Shown here: piece by piece, positions 31,144 through 43,047 of the stretch
Numbering within the stretch: the first letter of the stretch is position 1
Layout of the letters: each line of letters opens with the position of its first letter
Assembly (NCBI GenBank): GCA_030549175.1
Contig: JAUKUA010000003.1
Span: 5,890,001 to 5,954,000, forward strand
Origin: Lasiosphaeris hirsuta
Taxonomy: Eukaryota > Ascomycota > Sordariomycetes > Sordariales > Lasiosphaeriaceae
DNA length: 64,000 bases
Reading direction: 5' to 3'
Position numbers and translations under genes: made by a program
Notes under the pieces: model-generated
What the model was told of the DNA's origin: nothing
The model's database searches: none
Seen by the model: the letters and a program-made list of their open reading frames with translations, nothing else

Positions 31144-33226
31144 ATGAATTCCAAACAAAAGCCAGAAGAGTTCAACTCGTATCCATCCGAGGCTTGGGAA
31201 GAATTTGTGCTGACTCCTAGAAATGGTGTCGAGCTCGCTAGGGACCATGTTCCTTCCTTGCTAGAGCCCGCAACACAGAGCGACCTTTCCGGGTATTGGC
31301 TGTATCTACTCCTTACCTCGCCTGTAGCTATTCTATTCTTGACCTTGCTAGACTCTTCCATCATCTCAACGGTAAGATGATCAGGTCGTTCCCTTTTGTG
31401 ACAACCCTGTCTGATCTGGCAGGCAATCCCGAGAATCACACATGAGTTTCACTCCACCCTCGACATCGGATGGTATGGGGCTGCATATCAGCTCGCAAAG
31501 TACCAACCCCCGCCCTTCTCATGTTTTGAGTCCCAATGCTGCTAACTTGAAGCCAGTGCCTGTATGCAACCTCTAGTGGGAAAGCTCTACACTTACTACC
31601 CTACAAAGGTAGGCCCAATACGCTGGTAGCTAAGAGTTGCTTACTAACGATCTCATGGCCAACCAGACCCTATTTCTTTCCTTCTTCACCATCTTTGAGA
31701 TCGGCTCGCTGGTTTGTGGCCTGGCTTTGACATCTGAAGCACTAATCTTGGGTCGCTTGATCGCTGGTATCGGTGCAGCTGGAGTGGTCAACGGATTACT
31801 CGCCATCATTGCAGGCACTGTTCCCATGGCCAAGCGCCCGACTGTCGTAGGCCTTGGTTTGGGCAGTATGTGGCAGGCATTTTCATTCATCCCACGCTCT
31901 TCCACTGACAGCTCGGAAGTTGGACAGATCGGTATGATGCTGGGGCCACTGCTTGGTGGAATATTGACCGAGCGGACGACTTGGCGTTGGTGTGAGTGAC
32001 CAGAGCGACTTACCCGAGCCAAAGTAGCTCTGACCGTTTATGAGATCACAGGCTTCTTTATCAACCTTCCAGCCGGCGCTGTCTTTGCCTCCCCACTTCT
32101 CTTCGCCAAAGTCCCAGAGCAGTTTGACAAGCCCGCAGACCAGCCGATCATGGACTTCATCCTCCACAAAGTGGACCTCCCAGGGTTAGCCTCGTTCATC
32201 CCAGCGGCGGTAATGTTCTTATTGTTCCTTCACTACGGAGGCAACCAGTTTCCGTGGTTCAGCCCAACCGTTGTCGGCCTCTTATTCGGCTCCCTCTGCG
32301 CCTTTACCGTCTTCCTCTGGGCTGAAGTCCGGAAAGGGGCTGATGCCATCCTGCCATTGCGAATGATCCGCCAACAAATTGTCTGGTGCAGCTGTCTTGT
32401 CATGGCCTTCTCCGTCGCTACGACCTTTTGCACGACGTATTTCCTTCCCATTTACTTCCAGGCAGTCATGGGAGCGTCTCCGATCATGAGCGGCATTTAC
32501 CTGCTACCAAACATTCTTTCTCAACTTGCCGGTGCAGTTGCCTCCGGCGTGTTGGGCAAGTAACCCCTTTTGTCCCCCCTGACGGTATTCCTCCCGGTCA
32601 CTAACACATTCCCCATGCAGTCGGGAAGCTGGGCTACTACCTCCCATAGAGTGTGGCCGCGGGGGCCCTTCTGATCATCGGCTGTGGTCTGATCTCCTCA
32701 TACTCGCCCACATCATCCCAAACCAGCTGGATCTGGTACCAAACCATCCTCGGCCTCGGCCGCGGAGTCGGCATGCAAATAGTAGGTCCCCCCTTCCCCT
32801 TCCCGTCCTATCTAACGCCGCCACTAGCCCATCATCGCCCTCCAAAACACCCTCCCAGAAAAGGACATCTCCATCGGCACCTCGTTCATGATGTTCGGCC
32901 ACACCATGGGCGGCGCCATCTCCCTCAGCTTCGCCCAGACCATCTTCACCAACTCGCTGCGGGAGCTGGTCCCCCTGTATGCGCCGTCGGTGGACCCGAA
33001 CGGCGTCATCAGCGCGGGCGCGACGCGCGACGGGCTGGTCCTCGTGGACAGCGGCGGCGACGTGGCCGGCGTCTTGAGGGCCGTGTGCGAGAGCGTGGAC
33101 CGCGTCTTTTTCATGACCACCGGGGCGGCGTTCGCCGCGTTCTGTTTCGCGTGGGGTATCGGGTGGAAGGATGTCCGTGAGGGTAAGGGGGATGGGGGCC
33201 TGCGGAAGGAGGGGGCTGATGGATGA
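31144..33226 (+). pseudogene. MFS drug:H+ antiporter (14-helix type) with one internal TAG
   Basis: Eight exons: 31144-31371, 31423-31499, 31557-31608, 31667-31865, 31920-31991, 32052-32555, 32621-32781, 32828-33226. The junctions restore family motifs: LDSSIIST-AIPRIT (TM1), DIGWYGAAYQLA, GRLIAGIGAAGV, GLGLGIGQIGMMLGPLLGG (antiporter motif C), TTWRWCFFINLPAG, and GLGRGVGMQIPIIALQN. The fifth junction uses AG at 31918-31919. The sixth intron (32556-32620) begins GCAAGT, a GC-AG intron. The frame is interrupted once, by TAG at 32647-32649 in YYLP-stop-SVAAG. In many such transporters this position appears to be Trp, so TGG to TAG is likely. Otherwise about 13-14 helices can be followed. The family exports drugs or fungal metabolites across the plasma membrane. 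Confidence is high for the family, moderate for the pseudogene call. Confidence 0.8.
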
Positions 33227-33934
33227 TAGGGGTGTGTCTCGGCTGTATCAGTGAGGTCGGGGTGTATTTTGGTCTACAGATAAAGGTGTCGATCAAGAAT
33301 TTTGTTGAGTTGTTTTGCCTTCTCAAGACGTCTCCGCGGTGGCTGAGCTAGTGTAAAGGGGCCGTCGACGTCTTGCGCCTCCCGCCATGACTACTGTTAA
33401 ATTGGTGCGATTTGCTATGAAGAGGGTCTAACAACGGACCGCTCTAGTAGACGCTCACCCGTGACTCTACAATAGCAATTCCCTCCAACCCTTGTCAGCT
33501 ATCAACATCGAGGGATACCCATCCAAGAACACCACTTCTGTGACACTTAAAACTCCTGGCTTCCACGGCAAACTTGTATGTCGCTCCTCGACTCCCAACT
33601 CAACCAAGACGACCAACCCGGAAAACTATCAAGCACTGTACTTCGTTCACTTGTGCCGCGCAAAACAACTTGATCCCACCCCAATGTGCCTAAAAGACAC
33701 CTGCAAGGCTGCCAACCTATGCGCGCAAAAAAAAAAAAAAAAAAAAAGGGGAAAAAAAAAGGCTTGCTCAATACAGATGCTGTACACCGCCACATGCCAT
33801 TATCCAACGCCTGCAGGGATTCGGACATGGCCACCTGGCCCCATGACACCATCGCGTCATGAATGTCGTGATACCCGCGCCCATCCCATATACCGCAGTG
33901 TGAACCAAACCCCGACTCGTGGGGCTGTCGTCAC
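33227..33934. other. Intergenic region with poly-A tract
   Basis: Contains a 33-36 nt A-rich tract (33727-33770). No gene seen. It separates convergent MFS and methyltransferase genes. Confidence 0.4.
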
Positions 33935-35677
33935 TCACCCAAACGGTTTTTGGGCGAACCAAAAGTAATAATGGAAGTACCGATGCACACTGGCGTCGTT
34001 CAGCCCCCGCCTCGTGTGAGCTATCGTCACCTGACTCTCTATCTCCGACATGCCCAGCGCGGCGAAGGGACGGCCGGCGACGGCCGGCAGCAGGTCGAGC
34101 ACGGCCATTTTCTGGTACATGCCAATGAGGCGCATCGTCTTGTCGCGCGCCCACACCCCGATGGGCACCTTCTTGACCACACATTGTATGTTCTCGTAGC
34201 CGGCGTCGCGGAGCAGCGGTTCCAGGTCCTTGGGGAGGGTGACCCGCATGCCGAACTTGGCGAAAGCCTGGGCGGCGAGCTCGTATGTGTACTTGACGGG
34301 GTCGTTGTCGGGCATTGTGCCGTCTTCGCAGAGGACTTCGGCGCAGAGCTCCTGCAGCTCGATCCAGCCACCGGGTTTGAGGCTCCTAAACGGAAGCAGG
34401 GTCAGTCACCTGAAGGGGGAGACAGAGAGCACAAGGAAAAGCCATTACTCGTATCCCCTCTTTAGTACCGTAGGTACATCCTTGAGTATGATGATCATAA
34501 ATCGGAGGTGTACTAGATCGACATCACGCGCTAGCCAGTCGTCCTTTTCGCAGTCGTCGACGAGAAAGTCGACATTCGGTGGGACCCATTGGGGCTGGGT
34601 CGGGGATAGATCGACGCCACGAACTCGGGCACTGGGGAATTGGTCGCCAACTATTCACAGCATGGTCAGCGCGCGTTCAAACGCCAGCTTATAACTGCGA
34701 CCAGCAGACGTACCATCCATGGCCCAAACTCCTAGAAACAAGTTAGCTATCAGCGCGTATGACGTGACATGGTGAAGGGCAAACCAACCAGTCCCGGTGC
34801 CAATGTCGAGGATGCTCTGGGGGTTGTCGCCAATCGGCGCGTAGAACAGCTTCCCATCAGTCAGCTCAAGCAACATTGCGTGCTTCATATCCTCCCGGTT
34901 GAGCTCGAGGTCGTCGTTGGGGATTGGGTAGCGGCCATTCTTGAAGTGCTGATATCGGCGGCCGTTCTCAAAGGTGTGGGCGTATATGGTGGAAGTAGCG
35001 CTCGTCGACTTGGATGACCGAGTGTCATAGCCATCGGTGATGGCAAACTCATCCTCGTCTTCTACATCATCTTCAGCAGCGGCTTCGATATCGGCGCGCC
35101 TCGGCGAATCTTGCTGGTGGTCATGGGCGCGTCCTTTCGAATGACTCTCTGGCTCTTCAGCGCGATGCACAGGGGGACTCGGGCCGGCGCTGGGACCAGG
35201 ACTGTCGCACGAAAGCTCCAGCGACAGGGGCTTGGTCTTGAATGGTTTGAATGGCGATGGCTCGGGCGGCGGCAAACTGAGTGGGAGCGATTCGGACGGC
35301 AGCAGTGTAGAAATTGGTGGCAGCGCTTCGGATGAGGGTGGTTCGAATTGAAATAAGCTCGAGAGAGATGGCAATGGCGGCAACGGCGGTGTCAGGGACG
35401 TTGGCGCAGCGGGAGCAATTGTCGAAAATAGAGGCGGAAGGGTAGTCGAAGGCGTTGGAGGACGAGGAGGAGTGGAGTCTTTGGCGAACTCGGTGGGTCT
35501 GCTGGCAGAGCTGGCTGATGTGGGCGCTGGCAGCATTCCTGCGTCGAGATCGGCGTCCATCACGGTCGCTGGTGGTGGGGCCACAGCGCTGTGAGCATCG
35601 AGGGAGAGGGGCGCTGGGTCGTCGGGATCATTGATGGGAGCCCGCGACGGCAGGGGATGCGAGGCTGGCGAGGCCAT
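33935..35677 (-). CDS. LaeA-like SAM-dependent methyltransferase
   Basis: Four exons on the minus strand (35677-34789, 34731-34714, 34650-34449, 34385-33935) give about 519 residues. A long Pro/Ser-rich disordered N-terminus precedes YAHTFENGRRYQHFKNGRYP (typical LaeA-like entry), then motif I ILDIGTGTG-VWAMD, FPSARVRGVDLSPTQP-WVPPNV, VHLRFM and LKPGGWIELQEL. LaeA and its paralogues are nuclear regulators of secondary metabolism and development; whether this one is regulatory or acts on a metabolite cannot be told. Exon 2 is a microexon of only 18 nt, supported on both sides by motif continuity (TGVWAMDVGDQFPSA). The ATG at 35677 was chosen (MASPASHPLP); the frame is open to 35848 but begins there with TTG. 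Confidence 0.82.
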
Positions 35678-36472
35678 GCCACTGTTGTCAAGAGCGGTGG
35701 TCGAAATGGCGCTGGGAGGTTCCGTCCAAAATTCGCTGGAGTTTTCGTCGCTGTTCCGATCCCCCCCCTCGGCTCCGTGGCTTTGGCTCTCAGATCGGGT
35801 CGGGGCGCCCGCGTGGTCGCTGCTCAGCTCCCACCACACACGGCGCAATGGAAGCGAGCCAGTCCAGTGTGTCCAATGGCACGCGGTCTAGAACACGGCC
35901 ACACGGCCCCGGAAGTCTGCCAAGAGCTGCCAAGACACCTAAAAGAGGACTGGTGCCATTCGCGACCAGAACGGGCGCCCAGATAAGTGCCCCTTGCGAC
36001 CAAGCGAACGAATTGGCGCAATATTGAATTCTGCTGGGGTGATTTTTTAATCAGTTAGTTCCCTTTAGTGTATGTGCCACCCACATTGATGTCAAGACCA
36101 ACGGCCGCTGGCAATCACGATTTGCATAAAATACAGCCACCAACAAAGCAGACAAAAACAGACGATGGCAGTTTGAAGCGAGGAGCTGGGGTGGCAGCTG
36201 GGGTGAATTAAAGCTTGTGGAGAGTGGAGATCTAGCCCGTGGACCCCGCAGTTGGGGTCTCTTCCCAATTGGCAGAGGGGGTCGATCGATATGAGACAAC
36301 ACAAGACAGAAATGCTGGGGCGATCCAGATCCTCCACAAAACAATCCTAAGCCAACGAGACTCGATCCATGCATGCAATCGCCATCCAGATCCAGAGCAT
36401 CCACAATACCGACCGCCATGAGGCCACCAAGGAAATCAGGTAAACGACGACACCCGGGCAAGATATGCACAG
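35678..36472. other. Intergenic region
   Basis: Promoter side of the methyltransferase gene and 3' flank of the FAD monooxygenase. No gene seen; the direct frames are short and compositionally odd. Confidence 0.35.
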
Positions 36473-37815
36473 CTAGGCAGATTTGCCGTGGCCCTGCTTC
36501 GCCATCAGCATTTTGCCAACCGACTCTAGATCCATCGAGAGCTCGGCCTCTTGGAGCGACTGCTTGACTGCTTTGGCTCCCCGTTCCACCATTTCGTCGC
36601 TGTAGGCCGAAACAACGGCCTCTCTCGGCTCCCCGGCATCCCGGATCTTGACCAGTGCATCGAGGTAGTTGTTGGCGTCCATGATGGCGTGCTGGAAACC
36701 CTGACCGCGGTAGATCAACATTGGGTGCGCCGCATCGCCAGCAAGTGTGACGCGTCCAGCCCGTGTGTCGAACGGTATTGATACCCACGTTTTCATCTCG
36801 TCAATGTAGGACGTGCTGCCTTCGGGCGTCCAGTCGACCTGCGACTGAAACTTCTCGACCAAACCCGATGTCGTCTCCTTGAGAAAGTTGAGCGCGTCCG
36901 GCCCGTACAGGACGGCTGGAAGGTTCAAGGCGCTACGCCGCCAGATCTTGACCCAGAAAGTCGTCCATGTGGACTTGTCCTCCGGATCATCCACCTCCAT
37001 GACTGGGGAAGCACACAGCATGGTTAGCCTTGTTCTGGAAAGTAGGTACGTTTTCGGGAACACATACCGCCGCAGCCGCCAACGCCATTGGAGGCCATCC
37101 AAATCGCGGCGACAGGATGGGTGTTAATGACAGTCTCAACCTTGGCCGCGTCGCCAAATTTCACGATGCAAGTCCCGAACATAAAACCGGACGGCTGGAC
37201 CTCGGCAATCTTATCGCCGTTGAATAGCAGCTCGCGCACCTTGGACCTAGCCCCGTCGCTTCCGAGGACATAGTCCGCCTCAAAGGTTTCGCCGTCCTCA
37301 AAGGTAAGGCGGACGGGGTCGGAGCCGCTCCCTGTGTCGATGCTCTCAAGACGTTTGTCCCATTTCACATCAATGCCCTCAGCAAGTACCCGACGCAGTT
37401 TCTGGCGCGAGATCCGCCGAGAGCCCGGTAAGTGGTTCTTGAACAGAACGTTACCCGTGTCGCCGTTGTAACACACGACGCTTTCGGCCTCGTGGTCAAA
37501 GTCGAGATTTGGGTTGCAGATCGCCTCAGGCAGCTTCGCAACTACTTCCTGGGGAAGCAACTTTGTAAACGCCGGCAGAGCCCAGTGCAAGAGGATAGTC
37601 CAATCACGTGGGCGAGCATCGATGCTGTGCTCCCTGTCGAACACGGCGACATCGAAGCCGTTCTTGTCAAACTGTTAGTCGGATGCGCGCCGAAACGAGT
37701 CCCTCATGACCACACATAAACGTACCTTCTTCAGGGCGTGCGCCGTCAGCAGTCCAGTGAGTCCCGCGCCGACAATGGCCACTTTAAGCGGCTTGCTAGC
37801 TTCTGAGGCACTCAT
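36473..37815 (-). CDS. FAD-dependent monooxygenase (zeaxanthin-epoxidase/salicylate-hydroxylase-like)
   Basis: Three exons on the minus strand (37815-37726, 37662-37068, 37002-36473), about 404 residues. Exon 1 encodes the Rossmann motif VAIVGAGLTGLLTAHALKK, and exon 2 continues NGFDVAVFDRE. Later motifs are RISRQKLRRVLAEG, YVLGSDGARSKVRELLFN (DG motif), and TLAGDAAHPMLIYRGQG (GD motif) followed by AIMDANNYLDAL. The first intron ends at AG 37663-37664; an upstream AG at 37672 sits only 2 nt after the CTAAC branch site and would add three residues. The product is a soluble NAD(P)H-dependent hydroxylase. It lies close to a LaeA-like methyltransferase, both on the minus strand, with an MFS transporter relic beyond. 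That suggests, without proving, a small metabolite cluster. Confidence 0.85.
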
Positions 37816-39278
37816 CTCGACTTGTCGAAGATGATTAAAGATTGACGTAAGTGTGGGATCCAGTAATATGTTTAGTCCTACACCTGTTTTCCTTGACCAG
37901 GACGAATTATGTTGGGGCGGGGGGAGAGGAGACAGCTTATCATACCTTGTCCTCTGAGAAAGTGGGAATGGGTTTTGGTCCTCCCACCCGACAGTCTGGT
38001 AGTGGATGGGAGGGACGGTGAACCGGCAGCTCCTAGTGCCAAGTTCCAACGAACCATGACCCCACCTCGGTGGAAGAGCTGGGCCCAGGAAGTTGGGAAA
38101 AGGGGGGGGTGCAGTCAAGGACCATACCTCTTCACGTCAAAATTCCCCCCCGTGCAGCGCGGCCACGATCCAGGATGGCTCCGGTCCGGCCCAATGGAAA
38201 TTCACGCATCTGGGGATCACATAGCAGCAGGGCAGCACAGAATCGCGAAAGCGACCTAGCGAGGGTGTGTGTGCAGCGCCGAGCATGCAGAGAGATCCCT
38301 GCGCCCAGCCTCTTGGTCATATGGCCTACAGTTCCGTCCATCTCGGCGCTGTCGAGAACGAGTTGCTCACACGGACCTCTGCTTCCACAATCGGACCCAA
38401 AGCCCGGAACGGACGGAGATGGCATCTGACCGATAGGTTGATGGTGTCGCGATGCGCACGATGTCGAGCATCTGCTGGCGTATGAGCCAAGCAATCCCTT
38501 CATAGGCCTGCCTCATGTGTATGCAGCGCCCGTTGTGCCACCTCACTTTGCCTGGACCGAACCTGACGGCCGGGCCGTGCCGTCCCAGCGGGCTGGGTCG
38601 TCCGCCGCAGGTCGCACAGTGGGAAGTATTCTCACTGGGCAGGGCGCGACACCTGCCGATTATCGCCGTGGGGGCAGGAAGTGTTTCCGTGGTGTCGGGT
38701 TGTTGATGCCTATGGATATGCGGAGGGCGATTGTTGCGGGAATGGGACGGCAAACAATTCAGGGAGAGCGGACTAAGCCCGGCCTGGAGAGGGGGGCGGT
38801 ATGGCATGTACATCGTGATACATACATCCTGAGTTCAGGCCGAGGCTCAAGGGAAACCTCGGGCCTCCCACCGAACCTCATAGAAATATCTTTGAATGTC
38901 CCGAGTGCGGTGGGAATTGTACGAAATTGTGGAGCGGTGCTATCACCAACCACCGTGGGGGCGAATGGTGCAGCGACCGTACCAACTCCCAAAGGCACCC
39001 CGCATCCAGCTGGAAACATTTGTTCTTGAGATTATTTTTTAATTAGGTACTTGTTAGCTGCACCCTAGTACAACATCCAAAAGTAATCGCTGCCAGTCAA
39101 GTCCGTCCTCCCGGTCTGCCACTGCTGATCCAAAATGTATGACTCTGTTCCTCTATATACGCCCGTTCTGTTCACATCTATGCAATGCATGCACATAGTA
39201 CCTGGACCCAAGAACCAGGGGGTATCACGGTGCTGCACTTCTCGCAACCTCGTACCAATACATGCATGCTCCCAATAC
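37816..39278. other. Long intergenic region
   Basis: 1.5 kb with no recognisable gene on either strand. It presumably holds the promoter of the FAD monooxygenase and the 3' flank of the Vps62-like gene. Confidence 0.4.
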
Positions 39279-40934
39279 TCAGTACCAAGCCGACTTCTTG
39301 CCAGCTTCAATGCTGTCAACAATGACACACTTGTCCCCCGGGCACACCTTCCTCCGATCCAACGACTTGGCCTTGGGCCCTTGAGGACCCGTGGTGTAAT
39401 GGTATTCGTCAAACAGCCTCCACTGGCGCTTGTCATTCAGCAGATACACGTCGTCGCCCCAGTAATCCTCAAAGTGGAACCAAGAGGTCGGCGCATCGGG
39501 ATTCGACGACGCGGGCACCAGGCCGGTCCTGTCCTGGCCGGGGGGTTGACTGCTCTCCTCCCGATCGACCTCGTAGTCGAACCAGTAGGCGTAATTGTTA
39601 AGGGTGGGGTCCCAGATGGGGCCCTCGTCGGTGACGTCGCGCAGCATCTTGAACGGGAGCACGTACGGGTGCAGGCCCGAGTTGGCATACATGGCGTGGC
39701 TGCCCACGGCCGAGTAGATGACGGGGCGGGCCGGCTTGTCGGCGCCCTTCTGCTTCCTTTTCTCGAGCGCCTTCCATGCGTACGCCTTGCCGCCGGCGTG
39801 CTCGCTCAGGAACATGGCGCGGGGCTCGCCGTGCTCGAAGCGCGTCATGCAGTGCTCCCAGTCGCCCACGTGGTTGCCGAACCGGATGTTGAGCACCGTC
39901 TGGCCGAGGTTGTAGCTGTAAAAGAAGAACCAAAAGGCGTCGACGATGCCGGCGCCCTTGTCGACGAGAACCAGAACGGCGGGCGCTTTCGAGTGCCCGC
40001 TCGGGTCCGGCTTGCTGTCGGGCTCTGAGGGGGTGTCGATTATCGGACGCTGGGATTCGTCAAACCTGCGTTTTTGAAGTGGCCGCCGCTGTTTTGTGGA
40101 GATCCTTCGGGGATCAGATATCCTATGTGGGGGGTGGGTTCTGTCGGCATCCCACCACGTTGTGCCATCGGTTGGCTTGCGTGGGTCGCGCCAGCCCGGC
40201 TCTTCGTCCGTCTCGTCCCCATGACCGTCATCGCCGTCGTCATCGTCGTCATCGAAAGGGACGGGAATCCCAACGTGGCTGTGGAGCCATTCCGGCCTCG
40301 TCTCGACATCATCGACGCTTGTCAGGAACTTAGTGCCCCGTACCGCATTGAGTCTGGAAAGATTGTTCAGATCAAATTCCATCGGCCCATCAACCAGCTC
40401 GCCGCCCTCGTAGGGCAGCATATGCTTCACATGCTCCGCGATATCGGCGGGCCAAAAGTGCTCGCCCGAGTACAAGTGCACCAGCGGCGCATGGTCAAGC
40501 ACGTAATCAGGAATCTCCTCCAATATCCTTGCCCCGTCGGCCGCCTGCACACCCCTCCGCCTCCGCTTCAGGTCCTGCCGCACCGGCGCATTCTCCCAAC
40601 TCATCACTCCGCCAACCGTCCGCTCGGCACTCAACCCGAGGGCAAACAGCCTGAGCAGCTCCATCCTCAGATCCCCCCCCTCCCCGGTCCCATTGCTCCC
40701 GATGGCCGGCGCATCGTACCGCAGATGCGCCACGCCGCACAGGCTCAGCCACCGACAGGCCTGGCGGTCAATCCAGTAGGGCGACGAGTCGACCCATTTC
40801 TGGTCGCGCCTGCGCTCGTCGGCGTCGGGCGGCGTCGGGTTGAGGAGGCGGGGCAGCAGCCAGAGGAGGAAGACGACGGTCGCGAGGGAGGCGGCGGCGA
40901 CGGTGGCGCGCCGCAGGTAGGCCGGTACTATCAT
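39279..40934 (-). CDS. Vps62-like protein (vacuolar protein sorting-associated)
   Basis: 551 residues, one exon, from the ATG at 40934. The N-terminus is a signal-anchor-like helix (VAAASLATVVFLLWLLPRLL). The C-terminal half is characteristic of the fungal Vps62/DUF946 family: DAFWFFFYSYNLGQTVLNI, NHVGDWEHCMTRF, AMFLSEHAGGKAYAW, VIYSAVGSHAMYA, LNNYAYWFDYE and WFHFEDYWGDDVY. An acidic region rich in Asp (about residues 225-240) sits in the middle. Yeast Vps62 is linked by genetics to vacuolar targeting, but the biochemical role is unknown. The in-frame ATG at 41039 was not used because the anchor begins right after 40934. Confidence 0.85.
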   Translation of the reverse strand: MIVPAYLRRATVAAASLATVVFLLWLLPRLLNPTPPDADERRRDQKWVDSSPYWIDRQACRWLSLCGVAHLRYDAPAIGSNGTGEGGDLRMELLRLFALGLSAERTVGGVMSWENAPVRQDLKRRRRGVQAADGARILEEIPDYVLDHAPLVHLYSGEHFWPADIAEHVKHMLPYEGGELVDGPMEFDLNNLSRLNAVRGTKFLTSVDDVETRPEWLHSHVGIPVPFDDDDDDGDDGHGDETDEEPGWRDPRKPTDGTTWWDADRTHPPHRISDPRRISTKQRRPLQKRRFDESQRPIIDTPSEPDSKPDPSGHSKAPAVLVLVDKGAGIVDAFWFFFYSYNLGQTVLNIRFGNHVGDWEHCMTRFEHGEPRAMFLSEHAGGKAYAWKALEKRKQKGADKPARPVIYSAVGSHAMYANSGLHPYVLPFKMLRDVTDEGPIWDPTLNNYAYWFDYEVDREESSQPPGQDRTGLVPASSNPDAPTSWFHFEDYWGDDVYLLNDKRQWRLFDEYHYTTGPQGPKAKSLDRRKVCPGDKCVIVDSIEAGKKSAWY

Positions 40935-41814
40935 GGTGAGGGCTCGCGGGAACGTCTCGTGCGGCGTGGCATGGAGTCGAGAGAGCGGCGGGTAGAAATG
41001 CGGATGGGGGGTGGTGTGGTGTGCGCTGCGAGTCGTCACGCTTGTTGGGCCGCCAGATCAGCGGAGACTGGACGAACGTAAGCGGGGTTGAGCAGCGGCT
41101 TGCGCATTGGATGGAAAGATGGAGCCTGCCGATCAGTAGCTGGAGGCAACAACCAGACGAAAAATGGGTTGGGTGTTTTATATCTCAATGAGTGGGACAC
41201 GAGGCGTATTTGGGTCTGGTGAAAATGCTTGTTGAGTTGAAGATGCGCTGGCGGACAAAGGTGCAGAACAGGTTTGGCACACGGAAGGACCACCCGCAGA
41301 ACCCGGTAATGGACGTCACCATCGAACAACGTTCTGCGGGAGGGGGGTACCTGATACTCTAGGCCCCTCCAGATCCTGGCACGGCACTAGGTACCGATAC
41401 ACCCCGTCTACCTTATTAAGCGAGTGGCACCCTTCTGCAGAACATGCAAGTGCCTGACAGGATTCACAAGACCCCCTTCTCCATGTTCTGCCCTTTTGCC
41501 AGCCGCCACTCAACGATGCCGGCGTCACCGCGTGTGCGCCGGGTTGGAATCGAGCCCACCTCCGAGGCCGTACCACAATCGAAACATCTGCATCGCCAAA
41601 CACCCCGAACCACCATGTTTCGATATCCTGTTCTGTCATTGGCCGGAGTGATCAGCTAAACATGAACTACTACTAATCACGGGACGCTTGAGGGTCTCAT
41701 AAAGATACCAAGGATGTCAGTCGTCCCTCGCTAAATAAATTGGCTCTCCCATCATCTCACCCCTTAACTTTCCCGATTTCTTTGAATGGTAAATAAATAG
41801 CCCACGAGCTAGTT
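40935..41814. other. Intergenic region
   Basis: Promoter of the Vps62-like gene and 3' flank of the TFIIIC-subunit gene. A GATTCCAACC/TCGATTCCA-type B-box-like sequence near 41546 has no tRNA fold. No gene seen. Confidence 0.4.
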
Positions 41815-43047
41815 TTATTGGAGGGGCTGGGGTGGAGGTTTGTCGGTGGATGTGGAAGGCTGGCTGGGCTGTCCTGTGCCCTCCCGGGGCTGTCTCAACA
41901 CCAGCGGGCGTCGACCACGACCTCGAGAGCCGTGTCCACGCCCTCTCCCGACCGTTGGCTTCCTCGGGACGTAGTTTGTGGACTCCACGGGTTGTTGCGT
42001 GGTCTCGCCCTCCCCCCTCCTTATCTCGCGCCACCTAAAGGCCCGAGCCTGGTCAGTGGCCAGTTTCTTCCGCCGACGCTCCTCCTCTTCGTCTTCAACC
42101 ATTAGCTGGTTGTGCCTGGTCTCCAGAGGCTGGACTGTGACCTCATCCTTCTCACCGCGCTTGCGCTTCAGCGCAATGAGGTCCTCGAGGAAGTGCGCTT
42201 GTGGTTGCCTCTGGCCACTCTTATCGCCTCCAATGTGGATGTATATGCCGCCATTTCGCTTGTACCGCTCGGGTAGCTCATCTTCGCTCCTATCTTCATC
42301 CTGTGCTGCTTCCCGAGCATCTGCAATGATCTCATCTTTGGGTATCAATGTCGCCTCTCTGAAGTTGATTCTTGCTGCGCTAGCGGCCAGCAAATCAATT
42401 CCCTGGCCGAGATTTCGCAGGGCTGGGAGTTCGGCTTGGTCCTCGTGTGCTGTGAAAATCATCTCGGTGCCAATATTCTCGTACCATGCCCCGCGGAAGA
42501 CGTGGTTCCGGTAGGAGATGATCGGCTCATTTGAGTGAAGCTCCAATATTTGTATCTCGTCAGGCGGTCCATCTTTGGCCTTTTTTCTTGGCTGTGTGTC
42601 CTGGTTCACCGATTCTTCGAGCATCGGGTCAATTGGATGCTCGGGCTCTGCCTCTTCGCGCTCGGGTAGCTCTCCATCTTGGTTTTGGTCCTCAATAAGT
42701 TCGGGATTCGTCGCTTTTTGCTCGGGCGCGTTGAAAAGAGGATTGTACCAGACTCTGTACCCGCCTCGTGTGTTGTGAATGATGTCGTCCGGCCGCCTCT
42801 CGAGGAAATCGCGAACGGAAATGTCTAAAGTCAAGTAATAGGTCTGGAATGGTCAGTGGTGCTGGGACATGACTCTTGCAGGATGTCATACTTCTGTCTC
42901 TGTTGTTGAATATTCGTACTCCCATTCATCCTCATTTTCTACCGGTTTCTGTTGCTGTGGTCTGGTAGCCGGAGCTGGATCTCTCACCCCAGAACTTCCG
43001 GCTTTCTCCAATAGCCGGCGGTCGAAAAAGGGGTGGCTCAACGCCAT
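41815..43047 (-). CDS. TFIIIC subunit 6-like protein (tau55-related)
   Basis: Two exons (43047-42892 and 42843-41815), 394 residues. The junction rebuilds the family signature WEYEYSTTETE-TYYLTLDISV, the TFIIIC subunit-6 triple-barrel entry. The barrel continues with YRVWYNPLFNAP, EIQILELHSNEPIISYRN and VFRGAWYENIGTEMIFT. The C-terminal half is charged and ends in an Arg/Gly-rich tail (GRGRGHGSRGRGRR). This subunit belongs to the Pol III factor TFIIIC, which binds A/B boxes of tRNA genes. The intron is 48 nt with a GTATGA donor. The gene is divergent from HIS7 with 438 bp between start codons. Confidence 0.85.

Noticed and set aside
33330..33420. A-box-like GGTGGCTGAGCTAG suggesting a tRNA
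   Set aside because: No B box downstream and no closing acceptor stem.
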